DNA of 64,000 bases from Clostridia bacterium (GCA_017439585.1 JAFSIV010000004.1:1-64000); one strand, 5' to 3'; positions 51,301-60,045 are shown, counted from the stretch's first letter. Numbers and translations are program-made. The notes: a model not told the origin generated them from the sequence alone.

Positions 51301-51321
51301 ACCTTTAAAAAGTATAAAATT

Positions 51322-53088
51322 TTATCCTAATTCATTTGCCATTTCGTAAAATTTATAATAAAGACCTTTTTGTTTTAACAGCTCTTCGTGGTTACCTTCT
51401 TCGGTTATACCTTCGTCTGTAAGCACTAAAATGCGGTCAGATTTCTTTATAGTTGAAAGTCTATGAGCTATGGTAACGGTTGTTCTGCCAACGCTTAAAG
51501 CGGCTAGCGATTTTGCAACCGCGAACTCACTTTCGTTATCTAGGGCGCTTGTTGCTTCGTCAAGAATTATAATAGGAGGATTTTTAAGAAAAACGCGGGC
51601 AATACTGATTCTCTGCTTTTGACCGCCCGAGAGCTTAACACCGCGTTCACCGACATAGGTGTTGTAACCGTCTTTAAGCTCGGTTATAAATTCATCTGCA
51701 CCCGCTTTTTTAGCCGCTTCAATAACCTCTTCCATTGAAGCACCGGGTTTACCGTAGGATATATTTTCATAAACAGTTCCCGAGAAAAGATAAACATCCT
51801 GTTGAACCATACCTATATTTTCTCTGAGAGATTTTAAGGTGTAGTTTTTGATGTTTTTTCCGTCTAGTAAAATTTCGCCTTCGGTAACATCATAAAAACG
51901 CGGAATAAGATTGCAAAGGGTGGTTTTACCACCGCCAGATGGTCCTACAAAGGCAATTTTTTCGCCTTGATTTATTTTAAGATTAAGTCCTGTAAATACT
52001 CGGTTATGGTCATCAGGATATTCAAAGGATACATTTTTAAACTCGATAATTCCTTTTGGATTTTCGAGCGGTTTAGCATCCTTTTCATCAAAGATTTCAA
52101 CATCAGCATCCATTATCTGCAAAAATCTTTCGATACCGGTAAGTCCGCGTTGAAACTGCTCGGAAAACTCGATTATTCGGCGGATAGTTGAGATAAATGT
52201 TGTAACATAAAGCAAGTATGCCACAAGTTCACCTGGGGTTATATCGCCTTTAATCATAAAGAGACTTCCTATTATAACTACTGAGGCATACATAATACCG
52301 TCAAACATGCGGGTTGTTGTAGAAAAGATACCCATAAATTTATATGAAAGCTTTTTGATAGAGAAAAATTCTTTGTTATCCTTTTCAAATTTTTCTTGCT
52401 CAACATCTTCGTTAGCAAATGCTTTAACAACCTTTTGACCTAAAAGCGAATCTTCTATTCTGGCATTTAATTCACCAGTTAAATTTCTCTGTTTGCGGAA
52501 GGTATCGCGCATTTTACGATTTAGTTTTTTGCAGATTAAAGTCATTATAGGTATTATAATGAATATGATTAAGGTTAGCGGAATATTGATATTTATAAGA
52601 ATTATAAAAGAAACAATACCCTTTATTCCTGCAATGAAAAACTCTTCTGGGCAGTGGTGAGAAAATTCGGTAACATCAAATAGGTCATTTGTTATTCTGC
52701 CCATAATCTGACCTACTTTTGTGTTGTTAAAATAAGAATCGGAAAGTTTATGTAAATGAGCGTAAGCGTCTCTTCGCATATCGGTTTCTATTTTAGTTCC
52801 CATAACATGACCGATATAAGCCATATAGTAATATGCGGCGGAATCAATGATTCTAAGAACAAAATAAAGCAAACCGAGTTTCAAAACAAAGCTTACGGTA
52901 AGCGAGGCTAAATCGTTAATACCAGCATCGGTTATTTGTTGCATTATAAGAGGTAACACTATTTCGCAAATAGTGGTTAAAGAGGCGCAAAAAAGGTCGA
53001 ATGCAACAGTAGGCAAATACTTTTTATAATAGGGCATAAAACGGCTTATTAGTTCACTTGTTTTATACTTTTTCTCTTCTCGTATCAT
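51322..53088 (-). CDS. ABC exporter, fused membrane and ATPase domains
   Basis: A 588-residue half-transporter of the MsbA/LmrA/Sav1866 type acting as a dimer. Six membrane helices (about 25-310) are followed by an ATPase with Walker A GPSGGGKTT, Q-loop region MVQQDVYLFSGT, signature LSGGQKQR, Walker B IIILDEATSALD and the switch His in TIAHRLSTI. A partner half-transporter is not adjacent, so a homodimer is likely. Substrate unknown (lipid, peptide or drug). A consensus-like promoter lies upstream; the GDPD gene follows by 21 bases. Confidence 0.93.
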   Translation of the reverse strand: MIREEKKYKTSELISRFMPYYKKYLPTVAFDLFCASLTTICEIVLPLIMQQITDAGINDLASLTVSFVLKLGLLYFVLRIIDSAAYYYMAYIGHVMGTKIETDMRRDAYAHLHKLSDSYFNNTKVGQIMGRITNDLFDVTEFSHHCPEEFFIAGIKGIVSFIILININIPLTLIIFIIIPIMTLICKKLNRKMRDTFRKQRNLTGELNARIEDSLLGQKVVKAFANEDVEQEKFEKDNKEFFSIKKLSYKFMGIFSTTTRMFDGIMYASVVIIGSLFMIKGDITPGELVAYLLYVTTFISTIRRIIEFSEQFQRGLTGIERFLQIMDADVEIFDEKDAKPLENPKGIIEFKNVSFEYPDDHNRVFTGLNLKINQGEKIAFVGPSGGGKTTLCNLIPRFYDVTEGEILLDGKNIKNYTLKSLRENIGMVQQDVYLFSGTVYENISYGKPGASMEEVIEAAKKAGADEFITELKDGYNTYVGERGVKLSGGQKQRISIARVFLKNPPIIILDEATSALDNESEFAVAKSLAALSVGRTTVTIAHRLSTIKKSDRILVLTDEGITEEGNHEELLKQKGLYYKFYEMANELG

Positions 53089-53118
53089 TTTTTTCTCCCA
53101 ATCAAATATAATGAAAAT

Positions 53119-53147
53119 ATTATAGCATTATTAAGGCTTTAAGTCAA
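53119..53147 (-). promoter_or_regulatory. Promoter of the ABC exporter gene
   Basis: Minus strand TTGACT (53142-53147), 17-base spacer, TATAAT (53119-53124). Confidence 0.8.
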
Positions 53148-53189
53148 CAAATGCTAAAAAACAATAACCAATAATTTTTAATTTTAATA

Positions 53190-53218
53190 TTGAAAAAAAT
53201 GTCGAAATATGTTAAAAT
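53190..53218 (+). promoter_or_regulatory. Promoter of the zinc-ribbon membrane protein gene
   Basis: TTGAAA (53190-53195), 17-base spacer, TAAAAT (53213-53218). Confidence 0.68.
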
Positions 53219-53250
53219 TTATATATAAAAAATAACTAGGGGTGTTACTT

Positions 53251-53652
53251 ATGAAATATTGTTCAACTTGCGGCGCTTCAATGCCTGATGAGGATATTGT
53301 TTGCACTAATTGCGGTGCAGCTGTAAATCAGGTTGCAGTTCAAAAAGAGCCTGCCAGAAAGGTTGTAGGCGTTTGGGGATATATTTGGAGAAATTTGATT
53401 ATGTATATTCCTGTTGTAGGTCAAATTCTTTATCTTGTGTTTTTATTTATAGCAGCTTTCGGCAGCAAGGATAAAGAGGAATCGTTCAGAAATTGGGCAA
53501 AATCTCAGTTGCTTGTAATGGCTATTATTTTAGGAATAGCTGTCCTTGTTGGTCTTATTATGCTTGTTTTTTTTATTTTAGGTGGTGTGAGTGCAAGAGA
53601 GGCTTTAAGTTATACAACTAATGATGCAGTAGCTGGCGGTATAGTTTATTAA
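53251..53652 (+). CDS. Zinc-ribbon membrane protein
   Basis: A 133-residue protein. An N-terminal zinc ribbon (MKYCSTCGASMPDEDIVCTNCGAAV, read with a gap after the first Cys pair) is followed by two to three hydrophobic segments (IMYIPVVGQILYLVFLFIAA and LLVMAIILGIAVLVGLIMLV). Such zinc-ribbon/DUF4870-like proteins are common in Clostridia with unknown roles. ATG 53251 is used because AGGGGTG lies 8 bases ahead; GTG 53242 is part of that site. Confidence 0.8.
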   Translation: MKYCSTCGASMPDEDIVCTNCGAAVNQVAVQKEPARKVVGVWGYIWRNLIMYIPVVGQILYLVFLFIAAFGSKDKEESFRNWAKSQLLVMAIILGIAVLVGLIMLVFFILGGVSAREALSYTTNDAVAGGIVY

Positions 53653-53697
53653 TTATTAAATTGATATTTTTATATAGGTTACATAAGGAGTTACAAA

Positions 53698-54105
53698 ATG
53701 AAAATTGCATTAATTGCGCATGATAAAAAGAAAAATGAAATTATTGAGCTTGCAAAGAAATATAAAGATGTTTTAGGTAAGTATGAATTGTATGCAACAG
53801 GAACTACCGGAACACTTATTATGGGCGAAACAGGGCTCATAATAACCAGAATGAAGAGCGGACCAAAGGGCGGCGACCAACAAATCGGTGCTATGCTTGC
53901 AAACGGCGAGCTTGATTTGATTATTTTCCTCAGAGATCCGCTTACTGCGCAACCGCACGAGCCTGATGTTTCTGCGCTTTTACGTTTGGGCGATGTTCAG
54001 AAAATTCCGCTTGCAACAAATGTTAACAGTGCAACTATTATGCTTGAAGCTTTAAAGGATGAAACCTTTTTCAATATGGTAAAGGGTTCAAATATAGATG
54101 ATTAG
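53698..54105 (+). CDS. mgsA: Methylglyoxal synthase
   Basis: Converts dihydroxyacetone phosphate to methylglyoxal and phosphate, a glycolytic bypass relieving phosphate stress. The 135-residue length is standard, with [15 protein letters not shown] (phosphate binding), [13 protein letters not shown] including the catalytic Asp60, and [12 protein letters not shown]. It has a clear AAGGAG site and a GC-rich terminator after it. Confidence 0.96.
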   Translation: MKIALIAHDKKKNEIIELAKKYKDVLGKYELYATGTTGTLIMGETGLIITRMKSGPKGGDQQIGAMLANGELDLIIFLRDPLTAQPHEPDVSALLRLGDVQKIPLATNVNSATIMLEALKDETFFNMVKGSNIDD

Positions 54106-54118
54106 CTATAATGATAAG

Positions 54119-54147
54119 GGCGTCGCGTTTTAGCGGCGCCTTTGTTT
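54119..54147 (+). terminator. Terminator after mgsA
   Basis: Stem GGCGTCGC/GCGGCGCC (one G-T-type mismatch), loop GTTTTA, followed by TTTGTTT. Confidence 0.8.
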
Positions 54148-55216
54148 ATTGGTTTAAGCTTTTTTCATACTCCATTTCTTCTTTATAATACTTGATTATA
54201 ACAATGAGGGTTATTGGAAGGATAAAAAGTCCCGAAACGCCAAAGAACTTAATTCCCAAAAACATCGCTGCAAGGGTAAAAAGCGGATTTATACCTACAT
54301 TACCGCTAATGATTTTAGGCTCTAAAAAATTTCTTATAACGGTTATTATAATATAAATTATTGCAAGTGAGATACCCAAACTTATATTTTGAGTTAAAAT
54401 AGATATTATAGCCCAAGGTATAAGCACGGCACCTGTTCCCAAAACAGGTAAAATATCTATTAATGCTATAATAAAACCAAGTAAAAAGGGATGTTTTATT
54501 CTTAGTATTAAAAAGCTGACACTAAGCTCTATAAAGGTAATAAGCATTAATAATAGATATCCTTTTATAATATCTGAAACGCTTGTAAAAAGAATATTTT
54601 TAATCTTAACTGCATTTTTATAAATTCTTTCAGGGCAAATGCTTTTTAGAAAAAGAGTAAGTCCTTTTAAATCCTTTGCTAAAAAGCAGGTTGCAACCAA
54701 AGTTACAAGAAAATTTAAAAAATAGGTTGGTATTTTTTGGGCTAATGAGGATAATCCTTGCGAAATAATTTCTGTGAGCTTCGAAATCAGATTTGAAAAA
54801 GCATTATTTATAAAGGTGTTTATTTCATTTGAAAGCTTGGGAAAAATTTTATTTAAGCTGTTATTAATTGAATTTTTGAAGTTTAAAAAAATGTCGGTGA
54901 ATTTTGAAGTGAAATCGGTTATACTTGTCATTGATTTAGTTAAGCTTGAAATAACTAAATAAAAAACAAAAAGGATTATAGCTAAAACAAAAATATAAAA
55001 TAGACAAGCTAATACAGGCGATATTATGCTTCTCTTGATTTTTAGTTTATGGCTTAATATAATGGCGGGTTTTCTTACCAAAAGTGCGATAACCGAAGCA
55101 ATAATAAAAGGCAGAAGATAAAAAAACAAATATTTTAAGAGAATATAAAAGATAAGACCTATTATAAAAAGATAAAAAACATTTATAATAAAATCTTTTT
55201 TTGACTGAGTTTCCAA
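54146..55216 (-). CDS. AI-2E family transporter-like membrane protein
   Basis: A 356-residue polytopic protein of PF01594 (AI-2E; includes YtvI and TqsA). It has about eight helices, a large loop with coiled-coil-like amphipathic stretches (about 95-170), and the family block LLMLITFIELSVSFLILRI, GFIIALIDILPVLGTGAVLIPWAI and FLEPKIISGNVGINPLFTLAAMFLG. Members export small molecules or ions; in sporulating Firmicutes the YtvI branch is common. TTG 55216 is preferred because GAGGTGG lies 5-6 bases ahead, inside the longer reading from 55225. Confidence 0.88.
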   Translation of the reverse strand: METQSKKDFIINVFYLFIIGLIFYILLKYLFFYLLPFIIASVIALLVRKPAIILSHKLKIKRSIISPVLACLFYIFVLAIILFVFYLVISSLTKSMTSITDFTSKFTDIFLNFKNSINNSLNKIFPKLSNEINTFINNAFSNLISKLTEIISQGLSSLAQKIPTYFLNFLVTLVATCFLAKDLKGLTLFLKSICPERIYKNAVKIKNILFTSVSDIIKGYLLLMLITFIELSVSFLILRIKHPFLLGFIIALIDILPVLGTGAVLIPWAIISILTQNISLGISLAIIYIIITVIRNFLEPKIISGNVGINPLFTLAAMFLGIKFFGVSGLFILPITLIVIIKYYKEEMEYEKSLNQ

Positions 55217-55282
55217 AAATACCACCTCTTTAAGTGTAAAAATAGTAAATATAGAAAAATATGTAAAAATAAAGGTTTTTTG

Positions 55283-55311
55283 TTGATTTTAAAGGTAAAA
55301 TGTAATATAAT
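55283..55311 (+). promoter_or_regulatory. Promoter of hom
   Basis: TTGATT (55283-55288), 17-base spacer, TATAAT (55306-55311). No lysine riboswitch or T-box fold is evident in the 48-base leader that follows. Confidence 0.78.
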
Positions 55312-55358
55312 ACTATTATTAATATGGTTTTTTTATTTATAAATATACGGAGGGAAAA

Positions 55359-56588
55359 ATGATTAATGTTGCTATAATGGGTCATGGTGTTGTGGGCTCG
55401 GGTGCTGCTGAGATATTAATAAACCATAAAGACCGCATTGAAAAAGCCGTTAAAGACGAGGTTTTTGTTAAATATATTCTCGACTTGCGCGAATTTAATG
55501 AGCTAAGCTATGCAGATAAATTCACTAAGAATTTTGATGATATTTTAAACGATGATACCGTTAAGGTTGTAGCTGAGGTTATGGGTGGGGTTAACCCTGC
55601 TTATGATTTTGTTAAAAAGTGCTTAGAAAACGGCAAAAGTGTTGTTACCTCCAATAAAGAGTTAGTAGCTTCAAAGGGCGCCGAGCTTATTAAAATTGCT
55701 GAAAGAGAAAATGTTAACTTTTTATTTGAAGCGAGCGTTGGCGGAGGAATACCTGTATTAAGACCTATGGTTCAATGCCTTAGCGCTAACGAAATAACCG
55801 CGGTTTCGGGTATTTTAAACGGAACAACTAATTATATTTTAAATAAAATGATAGTAGATAATATGAGTTTCGAAACCGCTCTTTCGTTGGCTCAGCAAAA
55901 GGGCTATGCCGAGAGAAATCCTGCCGCTGATATTGAAGGTCATGATGCCTGCCGCAAGGTTTGTATTTTAGCCGCTTTGGCTTTTGGCAAGCATGTTTAT
56001 CCTGAACAGGTTTATACCGAGGGTATAACCGAAATAACCCTTGATGATGTTGCTATGGCGGATAGCCTAGGTTATGTTATAAAGCTTATCGGTCATACCG
56101 AAAAGTTAGAAAACGGTAAAATTACCGCTTCCGTCAGACCAACCTTAGTAGGTAGAGACTGTATTTTATCAGGTGTTAACGGCGTGTTCAATGCAATTAT
56201 GGTAACAGGCGACCAAACAGGCGAGGTGGCTTTCTACGGAAAGGGTGCCGGCAAGGAGGCAACCGCAAGCGCAGTTGTTGCCGATATGATAGACTGTATG
56301 AAGCACTTATCTGCTCGCAAGTATCTTTCTTGGGAAGATGGCTTTGACGCTTATGTTGATACAAATTATGATAAAAACGGTAAATTCTATGTTTACTTAA
56401 AATCAAATAATTTCAAAGAATTGGAGAATCAGTTTGAAACCGCATTTTCAAATATAGATTCTGTCGTTAAAAATGAGTTTTCGGGTGAAATTTGTTTCAT
56501 AACCGAGAAAGACTTTGAAAGCAATATAAAAATGAAGCTTGAAAGCTTTAAAAACTGCGAATACAAGCTTTTGCATACTATGAGTTAG
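55359..56588 (+). CDS. hom: Homoserine dehydrogenase
   Basis: Reduces aspartate semialdehyde to homoserine on the way to threonine and methionine. The 409-residue enzyme has the NAD(P) site AIMGHGVVGSGAAEIL, SVVTSNKELVASKG, FEASVGGGIPVLRP, GILNGTTNYIL and the catalytic region PAADIEGHDACRKVCILAALAFG. A C-terminal ACT-like domain (about 340-405) suggests threonine feedback. It is followed 14 bases later by lysC. Confidence 0.95.
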   Translation: MINVAIMGHGVVGSGAAEILINHKDRIEKAVKDEVFVKYILDLREFNELSYADKFTKNFDDILNDDTVKVVAEVMGGVNPAYDFVKKCLENGKSVVTSNKELVASKGAELIKIAERENVNFLFEASVGGGIPVLRPMVQCLSANEITAVSGILNGTTNYILNKMIVDNMSFETALSLAQQKGYAERNPAADIEGHDACRKVCILAALAFGKHVYPEQVYTEGITEITLDDVAMADSLGYVIKLIGHTEKLENGKITASVRPTLVGRDCILSGVNGVFNAIMVTGDQTGEVAFYGKGAGKEATASAVVADMIDCMKHLSARKYLSWEDGFDAYVDTNYDKNGKFYVYLKSNNFKELENQFETAFSNIDSVVKNEFSGEICFITEKDFESNIKMKLESFKNCEYKLLHTMS

Positions 56589-56602
56589 TGAGGTTATAAT
56601 TT

Positions 56603-57811
56603 ATGGCATTAATAGTTAAAAAGTTCGGAGGTTCTTCTGTTGCTAATGCTGAAAGAGTATTTAATGTTGCGAACAGAATAATCGAAGATTATAAAAAAGG
56701 AAATGATGTTATAGTTGTTGTTTCCGCTCAGGGCGATACAACTGACGACCTTATTGATAAGGCAAAAGAAATTAATCCTGACGGTCCTTCAAAAAGAGAA
56801 ATGGATATGCTTTTAGCCTCAGGTGAGCAGATTTCTATATCCCTTCTTGCTATGGCTATTGAAAAATTAGGCTATCCCGTTAAATCTTTGCTTGGTTGGC
56901 AGGCAGGCTTTGAGACCGATTCTCATTACGGTATGGCTAGAATTAAGCGAGTTAATACCGAGCGCTTGCAAAAGGAAATCGATAAGAAAAACATAGTAAT
57001 CGTTGCAGGCTTCCAAGGACTTAACAAGTATGACGATATAACAACCTTAGGCAGAGGCGGTTCTGATACAAGTGCAGTTGCAATAGCCGCTTCAATGAGG
57101 GCGGATTTATGCCAGATTTATACCGATGTTGACGGTGTTTATACCGCCGATCCCCGTAAGGTTTCAACCGCTGTTAAGATGGATGAAATTTCTTATGATG
57201 AAATGTTAGAGCTTGCCGCTATGGGTGCTCAGGTGCTTAATAACCGTTCGGTTGAAATGGCTAAAAAATATAATGTTGAGCTTGAAGTTTTATCAAGCTT
57301 GGAAGTAAAACCCGGTACAATAGTAAAGGAGAAGGTTAAAATGGAAAAAACTTTAATTAAAGGCGTTGCTAAGGATAATAATGTTGCAAGAATTTCTATC
57401 GTTGGCTTGGATGATACTCCCGGTGTTGCATTTAAAATTTTCAATAAATTAGCTCAGTTTAAGGTTAATGTTGATATTATTTTGCAGTCGGTAGGCCGTG
57501 ATAATACTAAGGACATAACCTTTACTGTACCGAGCGACCAAGCAAAACAAGCGGTTGAAGCTATTGAATCTTTAAAGGATATTTTAAATTATAAAGAAGT
57601 AAGTGTTGACGAAAGTGTTGCTAAAATCTCTATCGTTGGCGCAGGTATGGAAAGTCATCCCGGTGTTGCTTCTAAGATGTTCGAGGCTTTATATGATGCA
57701 GGTATCAATATTCAAATGATTTCAACAAGCGAAATCAAGATTTCGGTTTTGATTGATGCTAAGTCTGCCGATAATGCCGTAACCGCAGTTCACGATGCGT
57801 TTTTAAACTAA
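56603..57811 (+). CDS. lysC: Aspartate kinase, with likely internal start for a beta subunit
   Basis: First committed step of the aspartate family: phosphorylates aspartate. The 402-residue protein has the kinase domain KKFGGSSVAN, VVVSAQGDTTDDL, GFQGLNKYDDITTLGRGGSDTSAVAIAASM and YTDVDGVYTADPR, then two ACT domains (about 260-402: ISIVGLDDTPGVAFKIFNKL, ISIVGAGMESHPGVASKMFEAL). An in-frame ATG at 57341 (Met247) has AAAGGAG 9 bases ahead and would give a 156-residue ACT-only beta chain, as in Bacillus subtilis aspartokinase II. The hom-lysC order supports lysine/threonine feedback. Confidence 0.95.
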   Translation: MALIVKKFGGSSVANAERVFNVANRIIEDYKKGNDVIVVVSAQGDTTDDLIDKAKEINPDGPSKREMDMLLASGEQISISLLAMAIEKLGYPVKSLLGWQAGFETDSHYGMARIKRVNTERLQKEIDKKNIVIVAGFQGLNKYDDITTLGRGGSDTSAVAIAASMRADLCQIYTDVDGVYTADPRKVSTAVKMDEISYDEMLELAAMGAQVLNNRSVEMAKKYNVELEVLSSLEVKPGTIVKEKVKMEKTLIKGVAKDNNVARISIVGLDDTPGVAFKIFNKLAQFKVNVDIILQSVGRDNTKDITFTVPSDQAKQAVEAIESLKDILNYKEVSVDESVAKISIVGAGMESHPGVASKMFEALYDAGINIQMISTSEIKISVLIDAKSADNAVTAVHDAFLN

Positions 57812-57842
57812 TATAAAAGTAGTATAAAGGAGAATTTTTCCT

Positions 57843-58397
57843 ATGATGGAAAGAGATGCTGTTTCAGCAGGTGTTTCCGAGATAGGCGGTCTTTTTAGCA
57901 CCGCAGAGGTTAGAATTTTAATATGCTATTTGTTGTCTTCAATAAATAAGCCTGTGCCGGTTAGTATGCTTGGGGATATGCTTCATTATGAGGGTATAGC
58001 CAACTGCTTTGAGGTTAGTGATTCGGTTGCTGCTTTAACTAAAAACGGACTTATTGAGGAATATAACGAAAATGAAAGAACCTATGTTATAACCGAAAAG
58101 GGAAGAGACGTTTCAAAAACCTTGCATACCTCGCTTTCGATGACGGTTAAGCAAAGAGCCTTAAAAGCAACCGTTAAAATGGTGGCAAAATTCGTTCATT
58201 CTAAGGAAACCGATATAAAGATAACCCGCGAGGGAACTAAAACCTTTATAAACTGCACCGCGCTTGACGGTAAAGAACCATTTATGAGCGTTAAGCTTAT
58301 GGTGACAGACGAGGACCAAGCGGTTTATATTAAGGAGAAATTTCTAGAAAACCCTGCAGAAATTTATACTAAGATAATTGAAATGCTGACTAAATAA
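57843..58397 (+). CDS. DUF4364 winged-helix protein
   Basis: A 184-residue protein of the DUF4364 family. The N-terminal part is winged-helix-like (FSTAEVRILICYLLSSINKPVPVSMLGDML, ALTKNGLIEEYNENERTYVITEKGRDV), followed by a mixed domain ending with VYIKEKFLENPAEIYTKIIEML. It probably binds DNA, but targets are unknown. AAGGAG lies 10 bases before the ATG, and it may be co-transcribed with hom-lysC. Confidence 0.85.
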   Translation: MMERDAVSAGVSEIGGLFSTAEVRILICYLLSSINKPVPVSMLGDMLHYEGIANCFEVSDSVAALTKNGLIEEYNENERTYVITEKGRDVSKTLHTSLSMTVKQRALKATVKMVAKFVHSKETDIKITREGTKTFINCTALDGKEPFMSVKLMVTDEDQAVYIKEKFLENPAEIYTKIIEMLTK

Positions 58398-58431
58398 ATT
58401 AAACCCCCTGATTTCAGGGGGTTTAATTTTT
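58396..58431 (+). terminator. Terminator after the DUF4364 gene
   Basis: Perfect stem of about 16 bp with core AAACCCCCTGA/TCAGGGGGTTT, followed by AATTTTT. Confidence 0.93.
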
Positions 58432-58436
58432 GTATC

Positions 58437-58760
58437 AAGAAAACCACTCGCTTAGCGAGCGGTTCCGTGAAGGCTTTTGCCGATGAGTAATCCCGCCGTA
58501 GCGGTCGGCTCCACTTGTCAGGGGAGCTGTCAACGAAGTTGACTGAGGGGTAGTTTGAGCGAGTTTTTCTCTCCCTCCGTATTTTTGCCATAAGGAAAAA
58601 ATCCACCTCCCTCATCAGATGGAGGCTAACTGCCGCATATACGGCAGTAGGGCAACTTTGCAAAAGTCGGATTATTCGGTGGACTTTCAGTCCCGCCAGT
58701 AACAGCGGCTTATAGCCGTAGAGCAAACTACTGGCTCAGCTGGTAGTCATGATTTTGTTT
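58437..58760. repeat. Composite intergenic repeat element, no real gene
   Basis: About 320 higher-GC bases packed with inverted repeats: CTCGC/GCGAG (about 58447-58459), GTCAAC-GAA-GTTGAC (58529-58543) within a TCAGGGGAGCT...TGAGGGG context, CTGCCG/CGGCAG (58630-58647), CGGCT-TAT-AGCCG (58706-58718) nested in CCAGTA...TACTGG (58696-58734). The composition differs from both flanks. I recall similar AGGGGAGCTGTC/TGAC elements scattered between genes in gut Clostridia, but cannot search. A 120-codon minus-strand ORF across it is treated as spurious. 58761-58807 holds nothing recognisable. Confidence 0.75.
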
Positions 58761-58807
58761 TGGCGCAAGTAACCGAAACATTTAAATTTGATTTTGATTT
58801 AAATAAT

Positions 58808-59155
58808 TTATATGAATATTTTTATAAAATGATTTACAACATCTGCAAAAATTTGTATAATACCAAATCCGCACAATGTGCCTGTTATTAGTCTTCGGAT
58901 ATTTGTTGACTGCATAATATTAATTTTTTGAAGTAACCAATCAACAAACATTATAATACAAAAGGCAACCGAAATCCATAACGGTACATGCAGAAAATTA
59001 TATGTAACTGCGCCAATAAAATATCCTAAAAAAGCACCAGTACATCTTGCGCATATTGGAAATTGTTTGTCTTTATAGTAGAAACTTCTTTCAGGTATTT
59101 GATGGCATCCTGACAAACTGCCTATATAAAACTGGGTGTTGTACCGATTATTCAT
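58808..59155 (-). CDS. DUF2085 membrane protein
   Basis: A 115-residue membrane protein of the DUF2085 family: GCHQIPERSFYYKDKQFPICARCTGAFLGYFIG is the family signature, read with its Cys-His and CxRC motifs, followed by two to three helices. The Cys/His residues may bind metal or a cofactor; function unknown. Its start overlaps the stop of the upstream gene by 4 bases (ATGA), so the two are translated together. Confidence 0.87.
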   Translation of the reverse strand: MNNRYNTQFYIGSLSGCHQIPERSFYYKDKQFPICARCTGAFLGYFIGAVTYNFLHVPLWISVAFCIIMFVDWLLQKINIMQSTNIRRLITGTLCGFGIIQIFADVVNHFIKIFI

Positions 59156-59616
59156 GTCCTAATTTTTTCTTCGGAAGAAGAAGTTATATCATAGCTATAC
59201 GCCTGTTGCTGAGTTTCAGCAATCAATTCTAATAATTTTGCGGTTTTATATGTATTATTAACAATATTCATTTTTATTCTCCAATTTATAAGAACAGCCA
59301 ATATAATTGCACATAACATAATGAGACATAAATCAGATAACAAGAATACATAAAGGAAAATCAAAAAAGATGAAACGAACGGAAACTCTTCGCTATTAAT
59401 TTCAAACATCAAACCAAACGCATTAATTGTAATATCACTGTCGTAATTATAATGATTGGCAACACCGAAAGCAAAAAATGCCGCAATTATAAATCCCAAA
59501 ATCATTAAAATCACAAAAGTTTTTTTCAATACTTTTGCTAATATTTTGTCTTGTTCTTCTATTTTTTCATTTTCGGGATCTTTGCTTAACATAATGTTTT
59601 TGATTTTTCTATTCAT
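59152..59616 (-). CDS. Hypothetical membrane protein coupled to DUF2085
   Basis: A 154-residue protein I do not recognise. It has a charged N-terminus (NRKIKNIMLSKDPENEKIEEQDKI split over the start), a first membrane helix at about 33-51, an extracytoplasmic segment (NHYNYDSDITINAFGLMFEINSEEFP), a second membrane region at about 79-111, and a C-terminal helical tail. It is the first gene behind a perfect consensus promoter overlapped by a palindrome, and is divergent from a small XRE gene. Confidence 0.7.
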   Translation of the reverse strand: MNRKIKNIMLSKDPENEKIEEQDKILAKVLKKTFVILMILGFIIAAFFAFGVANHYNYDSDITINAFGLMFEINSEEFPFVSSFLIFLYVFLLSDLCLIMLCAIILAVLINWRIKMNIVNNTYKTAKLLELIAETQQQAYSYDITSSSEEKIRT

Positions 59617-59670
59617 TTTTATTCCCCCAAAGCATACAACAAACTAATACAATGCAATTTGATGATTTGC

Positions 59671-59702
59671 ATTATACCACAACTTTTGCAACTTGTCAAG
59701 TT
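59671..59702 (-). promoter_or_regulatory. Consensus promoter overlapped by a palindromic operator
   Basis: Minus strand TTGACA (59694-59699), 17-base spacer ending TGTGG, TATAAT (59671-59676): a perfect sigma-A promoter for the membrane-protein pair. The perfect dyad AACTTG-T-CAAGTT (59690-59702) covers the -35 box, so a bound repressor would exclude RNA polymerase. Confidence 0.85.
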
Positions 59703-59769
59703 ACAAATTTTACATTTTATGTTGTCGCTAAAATGGTGATTAAAGGGTATACTTGTATGGGGTGAAAAA

Positions 59770-60000
59770 ATGAAAAGCAACCATTTTGAGAAGTATAAAT
59801 ATCTTGGGTTAAATATTTCATATTATAGAAAAGAAAAAGGTTTTTCGCAAATGCAACTTGCTGAAAAAATTAATATAAGTCGTACGCATATGAGTAGGAT
59901 TGAAACAGCAGATTGTGCGGTTTCTCTTGATGTGGTATTCGATATATGTGATGTTTTAGATGTTAAACCCCAAAAAATATTTGATTTTAGGGATAATTGA
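59770..60000 (+). CDS. Small XRE-family regulator
   Basis: A 76-residue stand-alone helix-turn-helix protein: GLNISYYRKEKGFSQMQLAEKINISRTHMSRIETADCAVSLDVVFDICDVLDVKP, read across the domain. It has no partner domain and so probably binds as a dimer. GGGGTG precedes the ATG. It is the likely owner of the palindrome at 59690-59702 in the shared 153-base spacer. Its own promoter is weak (TATACT at 59748-59753, poorly spaced -35). Confidence 0.88.
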   Translation: MKSNHFEKYKYLGLNISYYRKEKGFSQMQLAEKINISRTHMSRIETADCAVSLDVVFDICDVLDVKPQKIFDFRDN

Positions 60001-60008
60001 AGTAAAAA

Positions 60009-60041
60009 TAAGAAAGCGGTCTGATTAAGACCGCTTTCTTA
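60009..60041. terminator. Bidirectional terminator
   Basis: A 14-bp perfect stem TAAGAAAGCGGTCT/AGACCGCTTTCTTA with a 5-base loop between the convergent XRE and dapB genes. Confidence 0.9.
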
Positions 60042-60045
60042 TATA

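Noticed and set aside
55226..55358. Possible lysine riboswitch or T-box before hom-lysC or asd-dapA-dapB
   Set aside because: The leaders are too short (about 50-90 bases after the promoter) and no conserved fold or terminator was seen.
58364..58726. A 120-codon minus-strand ORF
   Set aside because: It crosses the terminator and the composite repeat, has no ribosome binding site and shows repeat-derived, unprotein-like composition.
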